NCBI GenBank assembly: GCA_027475525.1
Contig: JAMWFC010000079.1
Location: 124,001 to 188,000 of the forward strand
DNA: 64,000 bases
From: Macrolepiota albuminosa
Lineage: Eukaryota; Basidiomycota; Agaricomycetes; Agaricales; Agaricaceae
Direction of reading: 5' to 3'
The notes below the pieces were generated by a model, which searched no databases, was not told the origin of the DNA, and saw only the letters and a list, made by a program, of their open reading frames with translations. Positions within the stretch are counted from its first letter, which is position 1. Each line of letters begins with the position of its first letter. Shown one piece after another: positions 33,858 to 47,700 of this stretch. Both the position numbers and the translations under genes were made by a program.

Positions 33858-36800
33858 TGTTAGAAATGCAGACCCAAGTAGACCGATTGTAAGTATGGAT
33901 CCTCAGTCTCATATAAATGACTGTTATTTCACTGTACCTAAGTAGACTGATTGTAAGTATGGATCTACTTGTCCAGTGAGTATCGTATCATAAATAAGTA
34001 AAGTTAGTTGCTCACCCTCAGTCTCGTATAAATGACTGAGGGTGTTATTTGTATGGTACTGGTTATATATACATGTGTCTATAGACAATGGTCATTGTCA
34101 GTCTAAAGTGATCGGTGGCCAGGGCCAGGCACATTATGTGATAATGTGATATCGGATATGATATTGAGGAGTGTGATGTGGTGAACGTTGATCTCCAACA
34201 CTCCTCCTCACCACAAATACTCCTCATGCATGATCATGGCATTACGCTAGGCCAAGGCGGGGGCAAAGGTGTTGGAAGACGGAGGTTGATAGGGCTTTGG
34301 TGAATATGTCTGCGGTGTTGTCTCTGGATGGCACATGATGGAGTACGAGTTCATTTGACTGGGCACATTCTCGAAGGAAGTGATACTTTATATCAACGTG
34401 TTTTACTCTAGCATGCAGTAGTGGGTCCTCTGATAGTGCTATAGCTGAGTTGTTATCGCAATATATACACGTCGGTTGGTGGGTGAAGTTGTGGCCAATG
34501 TCCTTGAGTAACACTCTGAGCCATATGCACTCCTGCACACACTTGAATGCCACCATATATTCAGCTTCACAGGAGGATGCGGCCACTGTCCTCTGTTTCC
34601 TAACAGCCCAGGAGATTGCACCAGATCCGAGGTTCCATATGTAACCACCAACACTATGTCTAGTGTCTGGGCAGCTGGCCCAATCTGAATCCGTGAATCC
34701 TGTGAGTGTTACGTCCTCCTCCTTTCCTCCCAGGTGTAGCTTCAGCTGTCGTGTGCCTTTCAGGTATCAAACCAGGTGGATCGCGGCATTCCAGTGCATT
34801 GTGGTGTAGGAATCTAGATATTGCGTCAACTGTTGAACTGTGAATGCGATGTTGGGGCATGTGGAAATGGCCAAGTAGAGAAGGCATCCTACGAGCTGTT
34901 GGTAAGGAGTACGCTCCAGCATGTGCTGCTCCTCCTGAGGTAGGGTCTTCCGATCAACACAGTGCAGTCTTGAGTTGGGGTCCATCGGCAGTGAGATGGG
35001 GTTCGTGCCTTTTTGACCAAATTGAGCTATGATTTTGTTGATAAGGGCAACTTGAGACAATTTTATGGTTCATTCAGAGCGATCCCACTCAACAGCTATT
35101 CCCAGAACAAAGCGAGGGGTTCCAAGATCTGAGATGGTCCAGACCTGTCACATCTGGTCCTTGAAACGGTTGTTCTCTGCCTTTGTACTCACAATTGAGA
35201 GGAAGTCATCAACGTGAAGTGCCGCTATGATCGTGCCTTTGTCAGTGGTACGGAAATAAATGCAGGACTTGCACAGCAATTGGGTGAATCTCCACAAAAT
35301 TATCCTGTTGTTTACTGTTTGATTCCATATCCTGCCTGCTTGCTTCATACCGTAGAGCCCCTTTACCAACATCCGCACCCAGTCCTCCTTTCCTTCTTCT
35401 TCAAAACCTTCGGGTTGTTGCATGTATTGAGTCTTGTCATCTGGAAGAACGCCATACAGAAAAGCTGTTTTACGTCAATTTGTGTAGCGTCCCAGCCTTT
35501 TGTCGCTGCAAGATTGAGCAAGATATGCCACAATTCTATGCGTGCCGTCGGTGAGGTAGTTTTGGTATAATCATGTCCTTGAATCTGCTCATACCCATGA
35601 AACACTAGTCTCACCTTGAATCGGACAGCGTTTCCATTCTCATCGCATTTGATCCTGAATACCGGCCTCCCAGATCTAACCTTGTGCCCTGCAGAGACTG
35701 CTGACCATGGGACAAGCTGGTAAACACCCATTCTTTTCAAAGATTCGAGCTTGTCTCTATAGGCTACCTCTCATCTCGCTGAATTGCCAGAGCTTTTGGC
35801 TTCCTGCCATGTTCAAGGTTTGTTGCTAATCTCTGAAGTGTGTTTGCTGTTGATTGCATTGACATCAGCAAGCAATTGATCGAGGTCCTTGACAGAGGCA
35901 ACATTGGCAAGATCTGGTATGATCGGGCCAGAATCCACCTCTGTGGACCCACTATTGTTTACTTCTGGTTCCTGATCTATTGCTCTCATACTAGCTGGTT
36001 CATTTAGCGTGTCGTCCTGCCTTTTGCTCCTATGACTCGCTCTCCTGCCTCAATGGATTGTTGTACTGCTTGCCATACACGTGATGGTGCGTTATCAGGG
36101 TCCGCTTTGGCTGTTGGAATTGGATTGCGGCTAGATCAGCGTAACTGAAGAGGTGGGGGTTGTTCCTGGTCATCCCATAGGTGGATATCCGGCTGAAAGT
36201 GTGGTTGGGTTTGAATATCATCGTCGTAGGGCACTATGCTCATTTCCACAGGTGGTTGAGTTGGATTTGAAGGTTCATTTGGCACGGGTGTGGGTGCTTG
36301 AGGATTGTAGTCATGGCTCTCAGAGAACTTTACCTGGTAAGTCTCATATATCTTGCTGGTGTTTCGCTCGTAGCACCTATAAGCTTTAGAATTCTGGCTG
36401 TAACTGATTAGGATACACTCGATAGAGCATGCGTAGATTTTTGGATTGTGAGAGCTGAGTATCAGTACAAATGCCTTGCATCCGATTTCACAGATGTAGG
36501 AGTAGTTTGGCCTGCGACCGGTCCATGCCTCATGAGGTGTGATGCCTTGAGCAGATTTAACAAGGGTTCTCTTGTGATGCAGTAAGATAAAACTTGTCCC
36601 ACATATTTGGCAGGCACCCTGTCGCGATTTGCATTGCTTGTGCCTTGCCCATTAGCGTTCGATGTATTTGCTCTACTTGTCCAATGTGCGCAGAGATATA
36701 TGGCGCCCCAAGTTGTTACTCTGATCCTTGAGACATCAGCCACGTTTCCATTTTGTGCCTAGTGAGTTCACTATTGTGTCCAGTCCGATACACCCCGAGT

Positions 36801-39111
36801 TTACCTTGGATCTTGTTTTCTCTTGCGATTTGCCAAGATTTGAGGTGCTGTAGTGCATCGCCCTTCCACCTCAGTAGGATAAACCAGTGTTTGCTCGTGT
36901 AATTGTCAATCAAATCCATTATATATGAATATCCATTATGTGACACGACAGCTTGTGGTCCAGTTAGGTCCACCCACACTATCTCTAGTTTACGTGTCGC
37001 TTTCTGCCCCTCCTCCCGCACCCTTGGCACAGCATTTCAGGTCTGTTTACTGATAATGCATGAGTCACACTTGGGTAGCTTGGAGGTAAAGGTAGAGGGC
37101 ATACCTGGAACTAGTCCAGCTTTTGCCATCTCTATGACCATCTGGTAACTGGCATGCCCAAGACAGCAATGCCAAGTTTTGAGGTCAGCGGTACATTGGG
37201 ATATGTAGGCACAGTGTTTGGTGAGTACGTTGTCTAGAGAGTAGAGTCATTGATTCAGAATGAGGGAACCTTGAGCTACAAGTGCACAGATGGATCGGTC
37301 GACGATTTTCATGGATGCATTGTCAAAAATGGAGTCTAGATTCGATCTTGCTGTGAGTGTGCTAATGGATATAAGCCTGACGGTGGTGTTGGGAATATAG
37401 AGTGCATCTTCTAATATGATGTCTGCTCCCTTTGCAATGTGAAGGTGGATATTTCCTACTCCGATTGTGGTGACGGAGGATCCACCCAGACCTTTGACAA
37501 CTCTGGGTGGGATTGGTCGTAACGAGGAGAAGTCACTTCTGCATGGAGAGATGTGCACAGTGGCACCTGAGCCGACTAAGAAGGGTGTGCTTTTGATGGA
37601 CGCAGCTGGACAGCGCTTAAGTTGTGACGTAGGAGCGATATCTGCTGCGAGGATTCTGTCTTCAATCTCTGTCATGCGGTCTTTCCAGTCTATGTTGGTA
37701 TTGATGTCATTGATAGCTATGAACCCGGTATGTTCCCAGGTCTCTGTGCTGTGTGTAGGCATAACAACTTTTGCGAGTGCAGCTGTCTCTGAGGGATTTG
37801 GGAGCTGGTCTAGCTGTGTTTGGTCGACATACCATAGCTTGCCGTCCAATCCTGTTATGGCTACATGTGATCGTCTTTGTCTTTACTTTGTCCTTGGATG
37901 CTCTCTGCATGGCCTGAGCGTCGGCAATAGACTTTTCAGCCATACCTCCTCCCTTCTGTACGCAGAATAACTTGGTGTGTCTACGGCATGGATGCTTGAG
38001 TGCATGACAGTTCTCACAACATGTGGTGCCAGGACCATGGTTGTGTCCTGGTAGATCGGTGTTACAAGGTGTACTACCCCCTCTTGCACTCAGAGCTGTG
38101 GTGTGGTTGGACTTTGCCTTTGTGTTGAGGATGTTTTGGGCGTTTTCCATGAGGAGGCAGATGGCCGTGGGGTTGCATGGAACCTTTTGTGCTGTTGCTA
38201 ATGAGCATAGAGACAGAGTTCTGGAGGGCATCAAAAGAGGGGTCGTTGAGACTGTTCAGGAGAGCAATGCAGGTAAATAGATCCCTGTCAACCTGTCTGA
38301 TGTCAAAAGCGTGTTTAACAATGTCTGCAATATGTCCAGCAGTGATGGGCAGAGGTTCAGAGTGAGAGCAGTATGTTGACAATGCCTCTTGCAGGAGTGC
38401 GATCTGTTTAATGGGGCCTTCCCGCTGTGCATGCACCTTGAGGTCAGTGAAGCAGTGTGCTGCCCCCTTGTCTGTCACAAAGTCCTGGTGTTCTGCATTG
38501 TCAAGAGCTGATTTAATGAAGGTGATTGCCAATCAATCATTCAATCCCCAGTTGGTGCTGGCATGAGGTTCGGTGTCGCTACTCAGACGCAGGAGGATGT
38601 CGTCAAAAACGTAGGCATAGAGCCCGTTGAGAATCAACACGTCTTTGAGGTTGTCGGTCTACTGGGAAAAGTTACCGTCGGCGCGCTTGTACTTTGCACT
38701 GTCCCACCTGTGACAAATAATGCACTCCGGAATAGACAGGTTTGTGGCATCTGTGGCTAATACGGATGAAGGAGATGGAGATATGGGAGCCATCATGGAG
38801 GATATGAGGTTGCTGAGGTGGCGAGAGCCTGAGTAGCAAAGATAAAGAACAAGTAGACCGATTGTAAGTATGGATCTACTTGTCCAGTGAGTATCGTATC
38901 ATAAATAAGTAAAGTTAGTTGCTCACCCTCAGTCTCGTATAAATGACTGAGGGTGTTATTTGTATGGTACTGGTTATATATACGTGCATCCGTAGACAAT
39001 GGTCATTGTCAGTCTAAAGTGATTGGTGGCCAGGGCCAGGCACATTATGTGATAATGTGATATCAGATGTGATATTGAGGAGTGTGATGTGGTGAACGTC
39101 GATCTCCAACA
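33858..39111 (-). mobile_element. Copia retrotransposon, decayed, inserted in the old Gypsy element
   Basis: It is flanked by CAATG at 33853-33857 and 39112-39116. The left LTR (3' LTR on the minus strand) is 33858-34200, TGTTAG..CCAACA. The right LTR is recognisable from about 38850 to 39111; its outer part is missing or diverged. Where they align, the LTRs differ by about nine transitions in roughly 235 bases. A purine tract (GTGAGGAGGAG on the minus strand) precedes the 3' LTR, as expected for a polypurine tract. The insertion separates the old element's pol (left) from its gag (right). Confidence 0.88.
34242..38770 (-). pseudogene. Copia gag-pol remnant
   Basis: Right to left: gag (about 38074-38770); a zinc-knuckle-like CENCHALKHPCRRHTKLFC (about 37990); a protease with FLVGSGATVHIS, where the catalytic Asp is Gly; integrase pieces (LEIVWVDLTGPQAVVSHNGY, about 36960); the reverse transcriptase (FHGYEQIQGHDYTKTTSPTA, about 35590; KGLYGMKQAGRIWNQT; HVDDFL in place of YVDD, about 35210); and a Copia RNase H ending SSCEAEYMVAFKCVQECIWL and HVPSRDNTADIFTKAL (34242-34586). 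Numerous stops and frameshifts show it is inactive. The domain order, with integrase before reverse transcriptase, is diagnostic for Copia. Confidence 0.87.
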
Positions 39112-39116
39112 CAATG

Positions 39117-40011
39117 AGGAAGGCATCATTTCCAAGCTGAGACATGTGGCCATTAGACAGGAGAAGGAGGAGAGGAGGTCTTAGCTGAGGCTTGGACTAA
39201 GGGGGTATTTTGTACATCAGAGGGGGTGCTTACAGTTTCAGTCAGAGAATCAGGAACAGGGAGCAATATATTAGAAGATTCTACTGATAGATATGTGAGC
39301 CAATTAGCACCAGGTAGGGGAGGCATACAACTCATCCATTGCTCTATTGAAAATCCTTCCCTGCAGAACCAAAAGATCTATCTAATGGTTCTGCTACAGC
39401 TTCTACAGGACCCAAGGACTCCTTTAAAGGTTCTGTTTCAGTTTGTACATCTGGGGAGGGGTTTTCTTGAATGTCACAGGCAGCAAGGAGCTGGAGAAGG
39501 AGCTTTTCCTGCTTTAAGGCTAAGAGATAGTGCACCTCCAACCCCTAGGAGCAATATTGAGCAAAGTGACCAGGCTTTCCACAGTGACAACAGAGGAGAG
39601 GTCCACTCCTCCAGGGCATTGAAAGCTCACCCAGACTTCATGTAGAAAAGAACCCAAGTAATCTTGAGAGCATCAGAGGGGAAAGCCTCACCACTAAGCT
39701 GAATATAGATGATGCATGACTACAGGAAATGCTCACCCATTGCTTGGTCACCATTGAACATGTCTGGGAGTGCTAGGCAAGGAATATTGACATGAACTGG
39801 GGGAACCCAGCAGGTTCGGTGGTGTGGAGGGTGAGGAAAGCTTGAGTAGTCTGCACCTGAGTCTCCAGAGCAAGCAAATGACCTCAGGCATCATTCTGAG
39901 GAGTAGAAGCATCCAGGAGAGCAGCTGAGGGGGCTGGTTGGGTCATAGAAGCAACAGAGAAGCAGAGAGTAATCTAGTGGGGAAGTGACCTAAAGAGGCA
40001 AGAGGTTCTGC
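39117..40011 (-). pseudogene. Old Gypsy gag remnant with zinc knuckle
   Basis: From a start near MTQPAPSAALLDAS (about 39950) a broken gag frame leads to a CCHC zinc knuckle (CHCGKPGHFAQYC, about 39560-39600). Gln/Pro-rich sequence follows (39344-39541). It is the right-hand part of the element whose pol lies at 31708-33852. On the right it is cut at 40011 by an LTR of another element. Confidence 0.65.
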
Positions 40012-41177
40012 TGTAAGGGCAACCTCTGGAGGCTGTGGCTCAGTCACACAGCTGGCAGAGGAAGATCCAAAGTGTATTAGAGTATATACCGACAATATCA
40101 TAATAACTACTCACCTGACAGAGGGAGATCCAAAAAGAACAAGTTTAGAGATTCCCTATGCCAGGTTGGATGCTTCTGGGGCCTCTGAATCATGGGAAAC
40201 AACTGTACAGTACAACAAAACCTTGAAAACTCAAAAATTGCCTAAATAAACAACTGTACAAACAAGACAGGAAAACTCTGGACTTTGAAAGTCAGAAAGG
40301 CAAACTCTGGCTTATATAAGTGGTCTGGAAGCAGTGCTGAAGGGCTCACACTTGTCTGAATGATAGCTAAGGAACCAGAGCACCTCAAAGGCTGAGAGTA
40401 GTACTAACAGATAGTGTTGAGAAAATAGAAACAGCAAAATGAGAGAATAATAGAAGAAATGTTGGGGAGGATTGCAAACACATCAAGCACACATGATCAG
40501 TAGCAAGATGATGGGGAAAGCAGGATATGGATATACCTCAGTTGCTATTACACTGACTGAGTCTGTATCAAACAGGTTATAGGCTCTGAGCCACTCAGAA
40601 TAGTAAACAACTCACCGAGAAAACTAGCAACCGAATTGAAATAAAAAATTGAATACAATGTTGCAGAATCCACCACTATTCCTGCGACCAATGGAGGAAA
40701 AGTTTGATGGGTCAAATTAGATCACTTTTAAGACCATTGTCACTGAAGCAGTGTGTGGATGTAGACTATTGAGATATCTGAATGGCACAATAACAAACCA
40801 CAAAGAGAGCATAGGAAAAGCAGAAAACAAGTCTGGAGGTGCAGAGATGAAATGGCGGAGAGCTCTCAACCCCACATCCAAGGAATAGACCCAATGCAAC
40901 ATATATGCACATAGTATAATTATATTAACATCATAAACCTGATAGGTGCTGGAGTGGACATGAAAGGATCAGCAGTGGATGCATGGACTTTGCTTACCGT
41001 CATACACAACACAAAATCTGATCGAGGGTTAATACACGCTGAAAAAGAACTAAACATGATCAAGTACACAAATAGATCCAATATCAAATTATATTTTAGG
41101 GCAATGCATACTGCATGGTCAAAAGCAAATGACCAGGGGGCAGGGATTACTGATAAACAGTTTAGGACATACATTAT
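40012..41177 (+). mobile_element. LTR and gag fragment of a Copia-type element
   Basis: The LTR begins TGTAAGGGCAACC at 40012 and matches the solo LTR at 32614-33125 in opposite orientation, with a TATATAAG box near 40312; its right limit is unclear (about 40480-40560). A plus-strand gag frame follows (NPPLFLRPMEEKFDGSN near 40660, AVDAWTLLTVIHNTKSDRG near 40970, SNIKLYFRAMHTAW near 41075), with stops. It is cut at 41177 by the LTR of the next Gypsy element. The copy here carries an insertion of about 60 bases relative to the 33 kb LTR. Confidence 0.6.
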
Positions 41178-41413
41178 TGTAACAAAGTTACAACTTTGAG
41201 AGAGCTTAGTGTGCACACAACACTGAATCAGACCAGACTGGTCTATTGACAATGTAGTATACAACAAGAATAAGCTGCTTAATAAGCAGCTGGTAAAAGT
41301 AATTATAGTAACATAAATAATAGTATTATATTATATGATAAATGTAATATAATACTGCCTACTACTGTAAGTACAAGCTATGTGGCCAGCACCACATAGT
41401 GGACTACACTACA
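41178..41413 (-). repeat. 3' LTR of element A, 236 bases
   Basis: On the minus strand it starts TGTAGTGTAGTCC and ends TTTGTTACA. It is preceded by a GGGGGGTGTG polypurine tract (41414-41423 on the plus strand as its complement). It matches both LTRs of the younger element in length (after removing their 77-base scars) and shares the internal GCTGCTT/AAGCAGC hairpin and the GTTGTGTGCACAC core. Confidence 0.85.
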
Positions 41414-41458
41414 CACCCCCCAATTAGACCGAACTATGGTCTCAAAATACTCCAATGG

Positions 41459-44400
41459 TCAAGCCATTGGTAAGTCAGATACGGGGGCAATTGGAGAGTC
41501 CTTGGGCTCCCAGAATGGATCAGCAGTCATGTTGTCCATGTCATAGTCAAGGAGCTCATCTTCAGGTGCAGGCTCATAGGAAGTGCCCGATGGCCCTGCT
41601 ACGGGCAGTGAATTGTCATAGTCCTGGAGAGGGGACAGTGTAAGAGCGGGGTCAACAACCGGCCCCAGGATAGATGGTTGGGGATCAGGAAAATCCCCAT
41701 TGTTGGACGGGTACTAGCGGGTTCAGAGCTCACAAGCATGAATGTCTTGCCTAATGAGGAGATACATCTCCTTTGTGAGTGCGTTGTCATAAGCACAAGG
41801 ATTATCCTGCTGCTGGAGCATAAGGCACTGTCAATTGCCAATAGTGGCCTCGTGCCACCCATCCCACTGAGCAATGGACTAGAGTGTCCTGTAATAGTCA
41901 AGGTGTTGCAGCCTCTCATCGTTGATGGTGGCCACCTCATTGTAGAGCCAGTTGTCACCAAAGAAGATGTGGGCCAAGTAAGTGACCCCATAGGTGTAAG
42001 CATGGTCAGCCTAGCTGACCGAGATTTGATTGTGGAGAAGGACACATAGCACGTCCAAAGTGGTGAACACAGAAGCTGATGCTTCTGGGATGTCCACAGC
42101 CCAAGCCTCAAAGTTAGGGTCGTTGGCATGGAGGGGCATAAAGGCTTGCCCCGTAGCTGCCTCGTATTCAGCCACAGCCTCTTTGTAGAGGCCTGGCCAT
42201 GCAAAGACATAGGCCAGATACTTGTGTACTGTATGTGGTCTTGGAGGGGCGGCTGGTGCTGATTGCATGCACAAGCACAAACCCAAAGAGGCTGCGCCAA
42301 TGAATGTGCATGGCCTGGTCCATGGCCAGACCGGTCCATATGTTGGGCATCCCAGGATGCCCATAGAGGAGGGCATATGAGTCCAGGTAGTCCAAAGCAA
42401 AAGATTGCTTGGGATCAGGGGGAGTCAGGCCAATGAAAGCCAGTCTCCCACCCTCCTTGCGGCGATAGATCTGCATAGGAACAATCATCCACAGGACATT
42501 CTCCCGCTCCTCAGGGCTCGTGAAGGGTACTGTAATGGTCTTGTACAGTGCCTCGTTAAGCAAGTGAGACATTACTCTGTCTTGGGCAGTAGGGTGGCAG
42601 TTCATCGTCATCTGTTTGAATTTGTTGAGCAGAAGATAGCTCAACTGATGCTGATGAATTGGCATAAACTGGTTGTTCACCAGTGAATGGAGCCTGCGGA
42701 GCTCTTGAGGACTGCGGGGAAACCCATGAGGTGCCACTTGGTACACCTTGCTGTTGTGGGGCGTCTGTGTGGCGTTGCCCTTTTTATCGGCCTCAAAGGC
42801 CCTGGCTGCATGGGCTTTTTGCCTGATGAAGATAGTATTAGTCACTGGCAACCAATAGAACTGGGGGGATAACCCCGTGCCAAAGAATGAGTTTTGGCGC
42901 TCAATAGTGTGATCATGATAGATCACCACACTGAGCGTATCAGGGATGCGCCTGGTTTTGTCCTTGAGGAGGGCGGCTCCTCGTTTGGCGCTATCTTGTG
43001 CCCAACGGTCCATCTTGGCCTGTCAATTGCTGTTGTGCCATTCATGCACCATGCATTGTGCTGCTGTCTCATGCGGCACAGGAGATTCCATACAAGCCTC
43101 TTCAGGCTTCTCATACCATTCATCATCAGAGGGCAGGGATGGCAGCCTCTCCGGCACAGACTTGTCAGAACATGGGTCCATTGCCTATACACACTGTGGG
43201 AATTGGGCTGGCAGGCCCTCTACCAGTATTGTGAGTAAGAAGGGGATGTTAGCCCCTGGGGCCCCTTTCGGAGCATCCTTGGGGAAGTGCACATTGACAT
43301 ATGTGTGCCCTTCCGGTTGCTTACCCCAACGATTCTTTTGGGGTTGCGAGGCCTTAGCCTCAGTGGGGCATGTGCTGATGCCCTGGGAACTCTGCTCCCC
43401 AGAGTGCATGGTGGATACCATGGATAATGGTTGCAAAGATGCAACCTCAGATGCGCCACTAGCAAGGCGCTGAATGAGCTGGGGGGTGGCTGGAGCAGGG
43501 GCATCTTCATAGAGAAGGATGTCCTGCCCTAGACTGGCCTCCCAGCCGGAGACGACAATGCTTGACTGAGTCAAGCGGGAGGGTGTGTCCTCCACTCCTT
43601 GCCAACGCACCCTTTTGCTGGAGTCAGTGTCCCGACTCAGAGGTGTAGTCTGCCGCTTACAAGCAGCTGAGAGGGCAAGGAGATCAGTTTTACGCTGAGC
43701 ACGCATGTGATCCATGTTGTCCATCATCCGGCTGATGAGGACAACTGCCTCTGCATCATGGAGAAATAATGACTCTGCAGGTACATCGTATCCATTGTCC
43801 CCCAGGTATTGGAGGAGAGTAGCCAGGACTAAGTCCTGGTTGAGACTGAGCTTGACTGCCCATGCTTTTCCTTTGTCGTGTCGAGGACACGACTCTTCTT
43901 CCGAGCTGGGCTCAGGTTGGTGCGGCATCTTCAGCCGCTGTAACAAGGAGAGCCTGGCCAGGCTCTCTGTCAGCGCATTGGCCAATGAACTGGTGCTTAG
44001 TTCTGTATTGAGAGTCTTTGTGCTCTCAATGGCCATGGGGGCCTGCATGAGGGATGCTTGGCATCCCTCTAGATTGTCGACTGGTACTGTGGTCAACAGG
44101 GAAGCTGACTTGCCTCTCTTGGCTAGCGCCTTGTACTGGGGCATTGTGTTCCAAGCCTCCATCCAAGCCAGGGGGTATGGCATTATTATGGGTGCACCAG
44201 GATAGTACGCCGGGCCCATAGACTGGGGCAAAGGATGTGCCCCCATTGCCCCCGTTGCCAGTACAGAAGCAAGCTGCCTCTATCCTGACGTCGCTTGGGG
44301 GCTGACAAGCCCTCCATATTGGTGTTGCTGGGATTGGCCCTCAGCGTGATGTGGTGCATAAGCGCCCACTACTGGTTGTTGGGGCTGATAGCCGCCCACA

Positions 44401-44677
44401 GGTGCATTTTGGAGCATAAAGTTGCCCTGCATAAGTTGGTGTGGTGGATAGCCACTGATCACTGGCTGCTGTGGTGGATAGCCTGCTGCTGGTTGTTGCT
44501 GCTGCTGTGGGAAGCCCACAGCCTGTTGCGATTGTCCCTACTGGAGTGCATTTTAGGTCAGTAAAGGAGCCATCTGCCCCCCCCTTCAGCCGACGGTAAG
44601 ACTGACGGCGCAAACTCAAACTGGTGCTGCTGCTGCTGCTGCTGCTGCTCACTGGGGTCCATAGGCATGCTGTCCAT
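41459..44677 (-). pseudogene. ORF3 of element A: unknown Q/P-rich protein between pol and the 3' LTR
   Basis: The ATG at 44677 opens MDSMPMDPSEQQ and a polyglutamine run, then Gln/Pro/Gly/Tyr-rich repeats (PQQPVISGYPP, QPQQPVVGAYAP). A middle region carries short acidic and Ser-rich stretches and PPSDDEWYE-like motifs. The C-terminal half is more ordered: NSKVYQVAPHGFP, YLLLNKFKQ, VPFTSPEERENV, LDSYALLYGHPGMPNIWTGL and IHWRSLFGF. It ends DSPIAPVSDLPMA. About 1,070 codons with several stops or shifts. No membrane segment or signal peptide is evident, so it is not a classical envelope protein. The same protein is in the younger copy (55734-58590). I recognise no domain. Confidence 0.75.
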
Positions 44678-44780
44678 GGTTAAGGAAAGAAAGGGAAAAA
44701 AGAAATTTCAAATTTCAGACATGTTTCAGCCACAGCTGCTGACCAACTCAGCCAAGCCGCAATCAGCACTGCCAATCAAA

Positions 44781-47700
44781 TTAAGTGCCGGCACGCTTAC
44801 CTAACTGATGTGGGCACTTAACACCCTTCAACTCCAAATAACGGTCAAGTGCTGCCAACTTGGAGCAATGGGAGTGTGGCTCCCATGTTGTGTCCCTGAG
44901 GGACCACCATACCTCAAACTCAAGCGTATTATGCTCAGTCCACCGATGCCCTATGATACACTTGACAAACCATTTGTCATTGTCTTGTGCCCCAAAGTCA
45001 TAGGGGCCCAGGGTCGCCCTGTTAGGGAATAGTGTGTTGTCAGACACGCTATATGGTTGCAACAGTGACACATGGAACTTTGGAATGATTCGTTGTTCCT
45101 GCAATGCCTGAGGCAGCTCCAACACATAGTTGGAGATACTTGGCTCCGCATCTAGCACACAGTATGGGCCTACCCATTTTGGGCAGAGTTTACTTGCCCA
45201 TCCCTTTGGGAGTCTCAGGTTACACGTTGACAGATAGACCAATGCTCCTACTGCTATTGGCGGGTCTGTTTGCCTATGGTGATTAGCATTTCTCACCTGA
45301 AAGACTCGCATTTCTATGATGGTGTCATGCACTGCTGCAATATTCTCCAGGGCCTGCCTGGCAAACTCAACAACTCCTCAGTGGGCCACCACATCTGCAC
45401 AAATTTCATGCAGCATGGAGGGCAAGTACCCTCCATTGAGCTCAAAGGGCGCATACCCTGTCGTCTCTGAGATACTCGCATTAATCGTGAACTCAGTGAG
45501 TGGACACCAGTCCACCCAGTCACGTTGGTCAGGGCAAACAACTGCCCTCAAGATCTGGCCTATACTGCGGTTGGCCTGCTCAGTTTGCCCATCCATCAGA
45601 GGATAGAATGACGTTGACATGAGGAGTTGAGCTCCTAACAGTTGTGGAGTTCCCTCCACCATTGAAACGTGAACTTTGAGTCATGGTCGCTCACAATAGT
45701 ACTAGGCACCCATGCAGCCTAACGATCTTCCTGAGGTAGATCTACGACAGCTCCTTAGCCATCAGTGTAGTTCGCACTGGTATAAGGTGCACCATGCTTG
45801 TCATGCGGCAGATTACCACCCAGAGGTGATCAAATCCTCTAGACTCGGGAAAGGGACCTACAAAGTCCATTCCAATGGAGTCCCAAGGTTTTACTGGCAT
45901 GGGTAGCTGGTGTAGCTTCCCAGCAGGGGATCCAGGGGGCAACTTTGTCCGCTGATACGCTGCACATGATGCGCAGAACTTAGTCACCTCTTGGGCCATA
46001 CGTGGCTACCAATACCATCTACGGATGTACCCCAATGTTTGTGCGGCACTGAAGTGCCCCACCAGTGCATGGGCCTGGTCGAGTACTTGCATAACAATAG
46101 TTCACGTATAGAGAAGGCAGACCACTGCCACCCCTTGCCGGTTCTCCATCATGATCAGTCCACCAGGCCCCTGCCTGAACCGAAGGTGGTCGTTGGGATT
46201 GGTGATTATCTCAGCAAAGAGAGAATCATTACCATATTCCTGCACCATTTCTATGCGGAAGTTGTCGCTGCCCAGGCTAGGGGGCTGGGATGACAGTAAT
46301 TTGCCTTCAAGCATCTCAGCCAGAGTAATGGGTCTGTCAGGGCGCTCGTGTTCCCCAGGTGATGCTGGATCCATGACTTCATGCTCCTTGAGCAGCTGGG
46401 CGGCTATGTCCTGCTCTTCATGCTGCTCTCTGAGACGAGTACTTCGCCTCTGTTTGTCATCACATATCACACGTACGTTCAGGACATGCTCCCTGATTTC
46501 CTGGTATTGGTGGAGAGGTAGATCCTTTCCGTCTGAGTCTATGCGGCAGTCTGCCTGCACATACTCATGAGGCTTGTGAGCCTCCCTGACTATATTGCTC
46601 TCAAAGTAGCGAAACAAGCAATCTGCAAATATAGAGCTGGACAGAAAGTGAATCTGGACAGATGAAGGTCAGACAAGTGAGTTGTTTCACCCGTATGTGA
46701 CTACCGCACGATATGGCCCAAAAAGAAATAAAGGGGATAAAGTCCTTATTATTTCACCCACCTTATCTCATGCTGAGCTAGCCAGCGGGGCACGTAGCTC
46801 AGCTTCCAATAAGGCTGGGTTCAGACGGACTTGTGAGAATATATAGACAGAACAATCTGGCAAGTTTGGTGGGAGGAACGGTCTTTCAGTTCTGAACGCA
46901 GAAACAGCTCAAGGTAGGAGCGGCGGATACCCTGACCAGGCGCAGCTCAACTCTGCTGCACCTACCTCACAGAGCTGTGCCCTTATGGTGTTAGAAAAGC
47001 ATAATGAAGAATAAGAAAGGAAAATATAAATTTGATATCTGCCACTTTGTTGAGTTCACCTTTAACATAGGTGATGTTGAACTGGTATCTCAACATGTAG
47101 TCAATCCATCGTCACTGATGCGGTGATAAGTTCACCTGAGTTTTGAAGAACTCAAGTGCCTTGTAATCCGTTATGATATGGATGGGGTATCCCATCAGCT
47201 TATCCTCCCACTTGAGGAGGGCCTTGAGTATGGCTAGGGTCTTCAGCTCGTGCACAGCATAGTTTTGCTGGGCAGTCATGAACTTTTTCGACATAAACCC
47301 TGCTGGGTGGCAAGTCTGCCAGCTACTCCCCTGACCATACATGGCACCAACGCCTGTCTTAGACACGTCACAAATGAGCCATATAGGCTTGTCCTGTCTA
47401 GGGTCGATTGGTCAAATAACCGGAATCTTTGTACAGATCTGTTTGACTATCTCAAAGCACTGCTGGTGCAGCAGCCTCCAATTGAACAGTGACCCATTCT
47501 GCACCATGGCCATAAGTGGCCCAGTATAAGCAGTGACATCGGGCAAGAAGCTTGATATGTAGTTGACAAGGCCAACGAATTGTTGGATGTCATAGTAGTT
47601 TCATGGTGTGCACCACTACCGAATGCAATCAAGCTTGTCCTGATCGGGGTGGATACTCCGCTCATTGATGACATGCCCTAGGCAGTCTATACTCTGAGCG

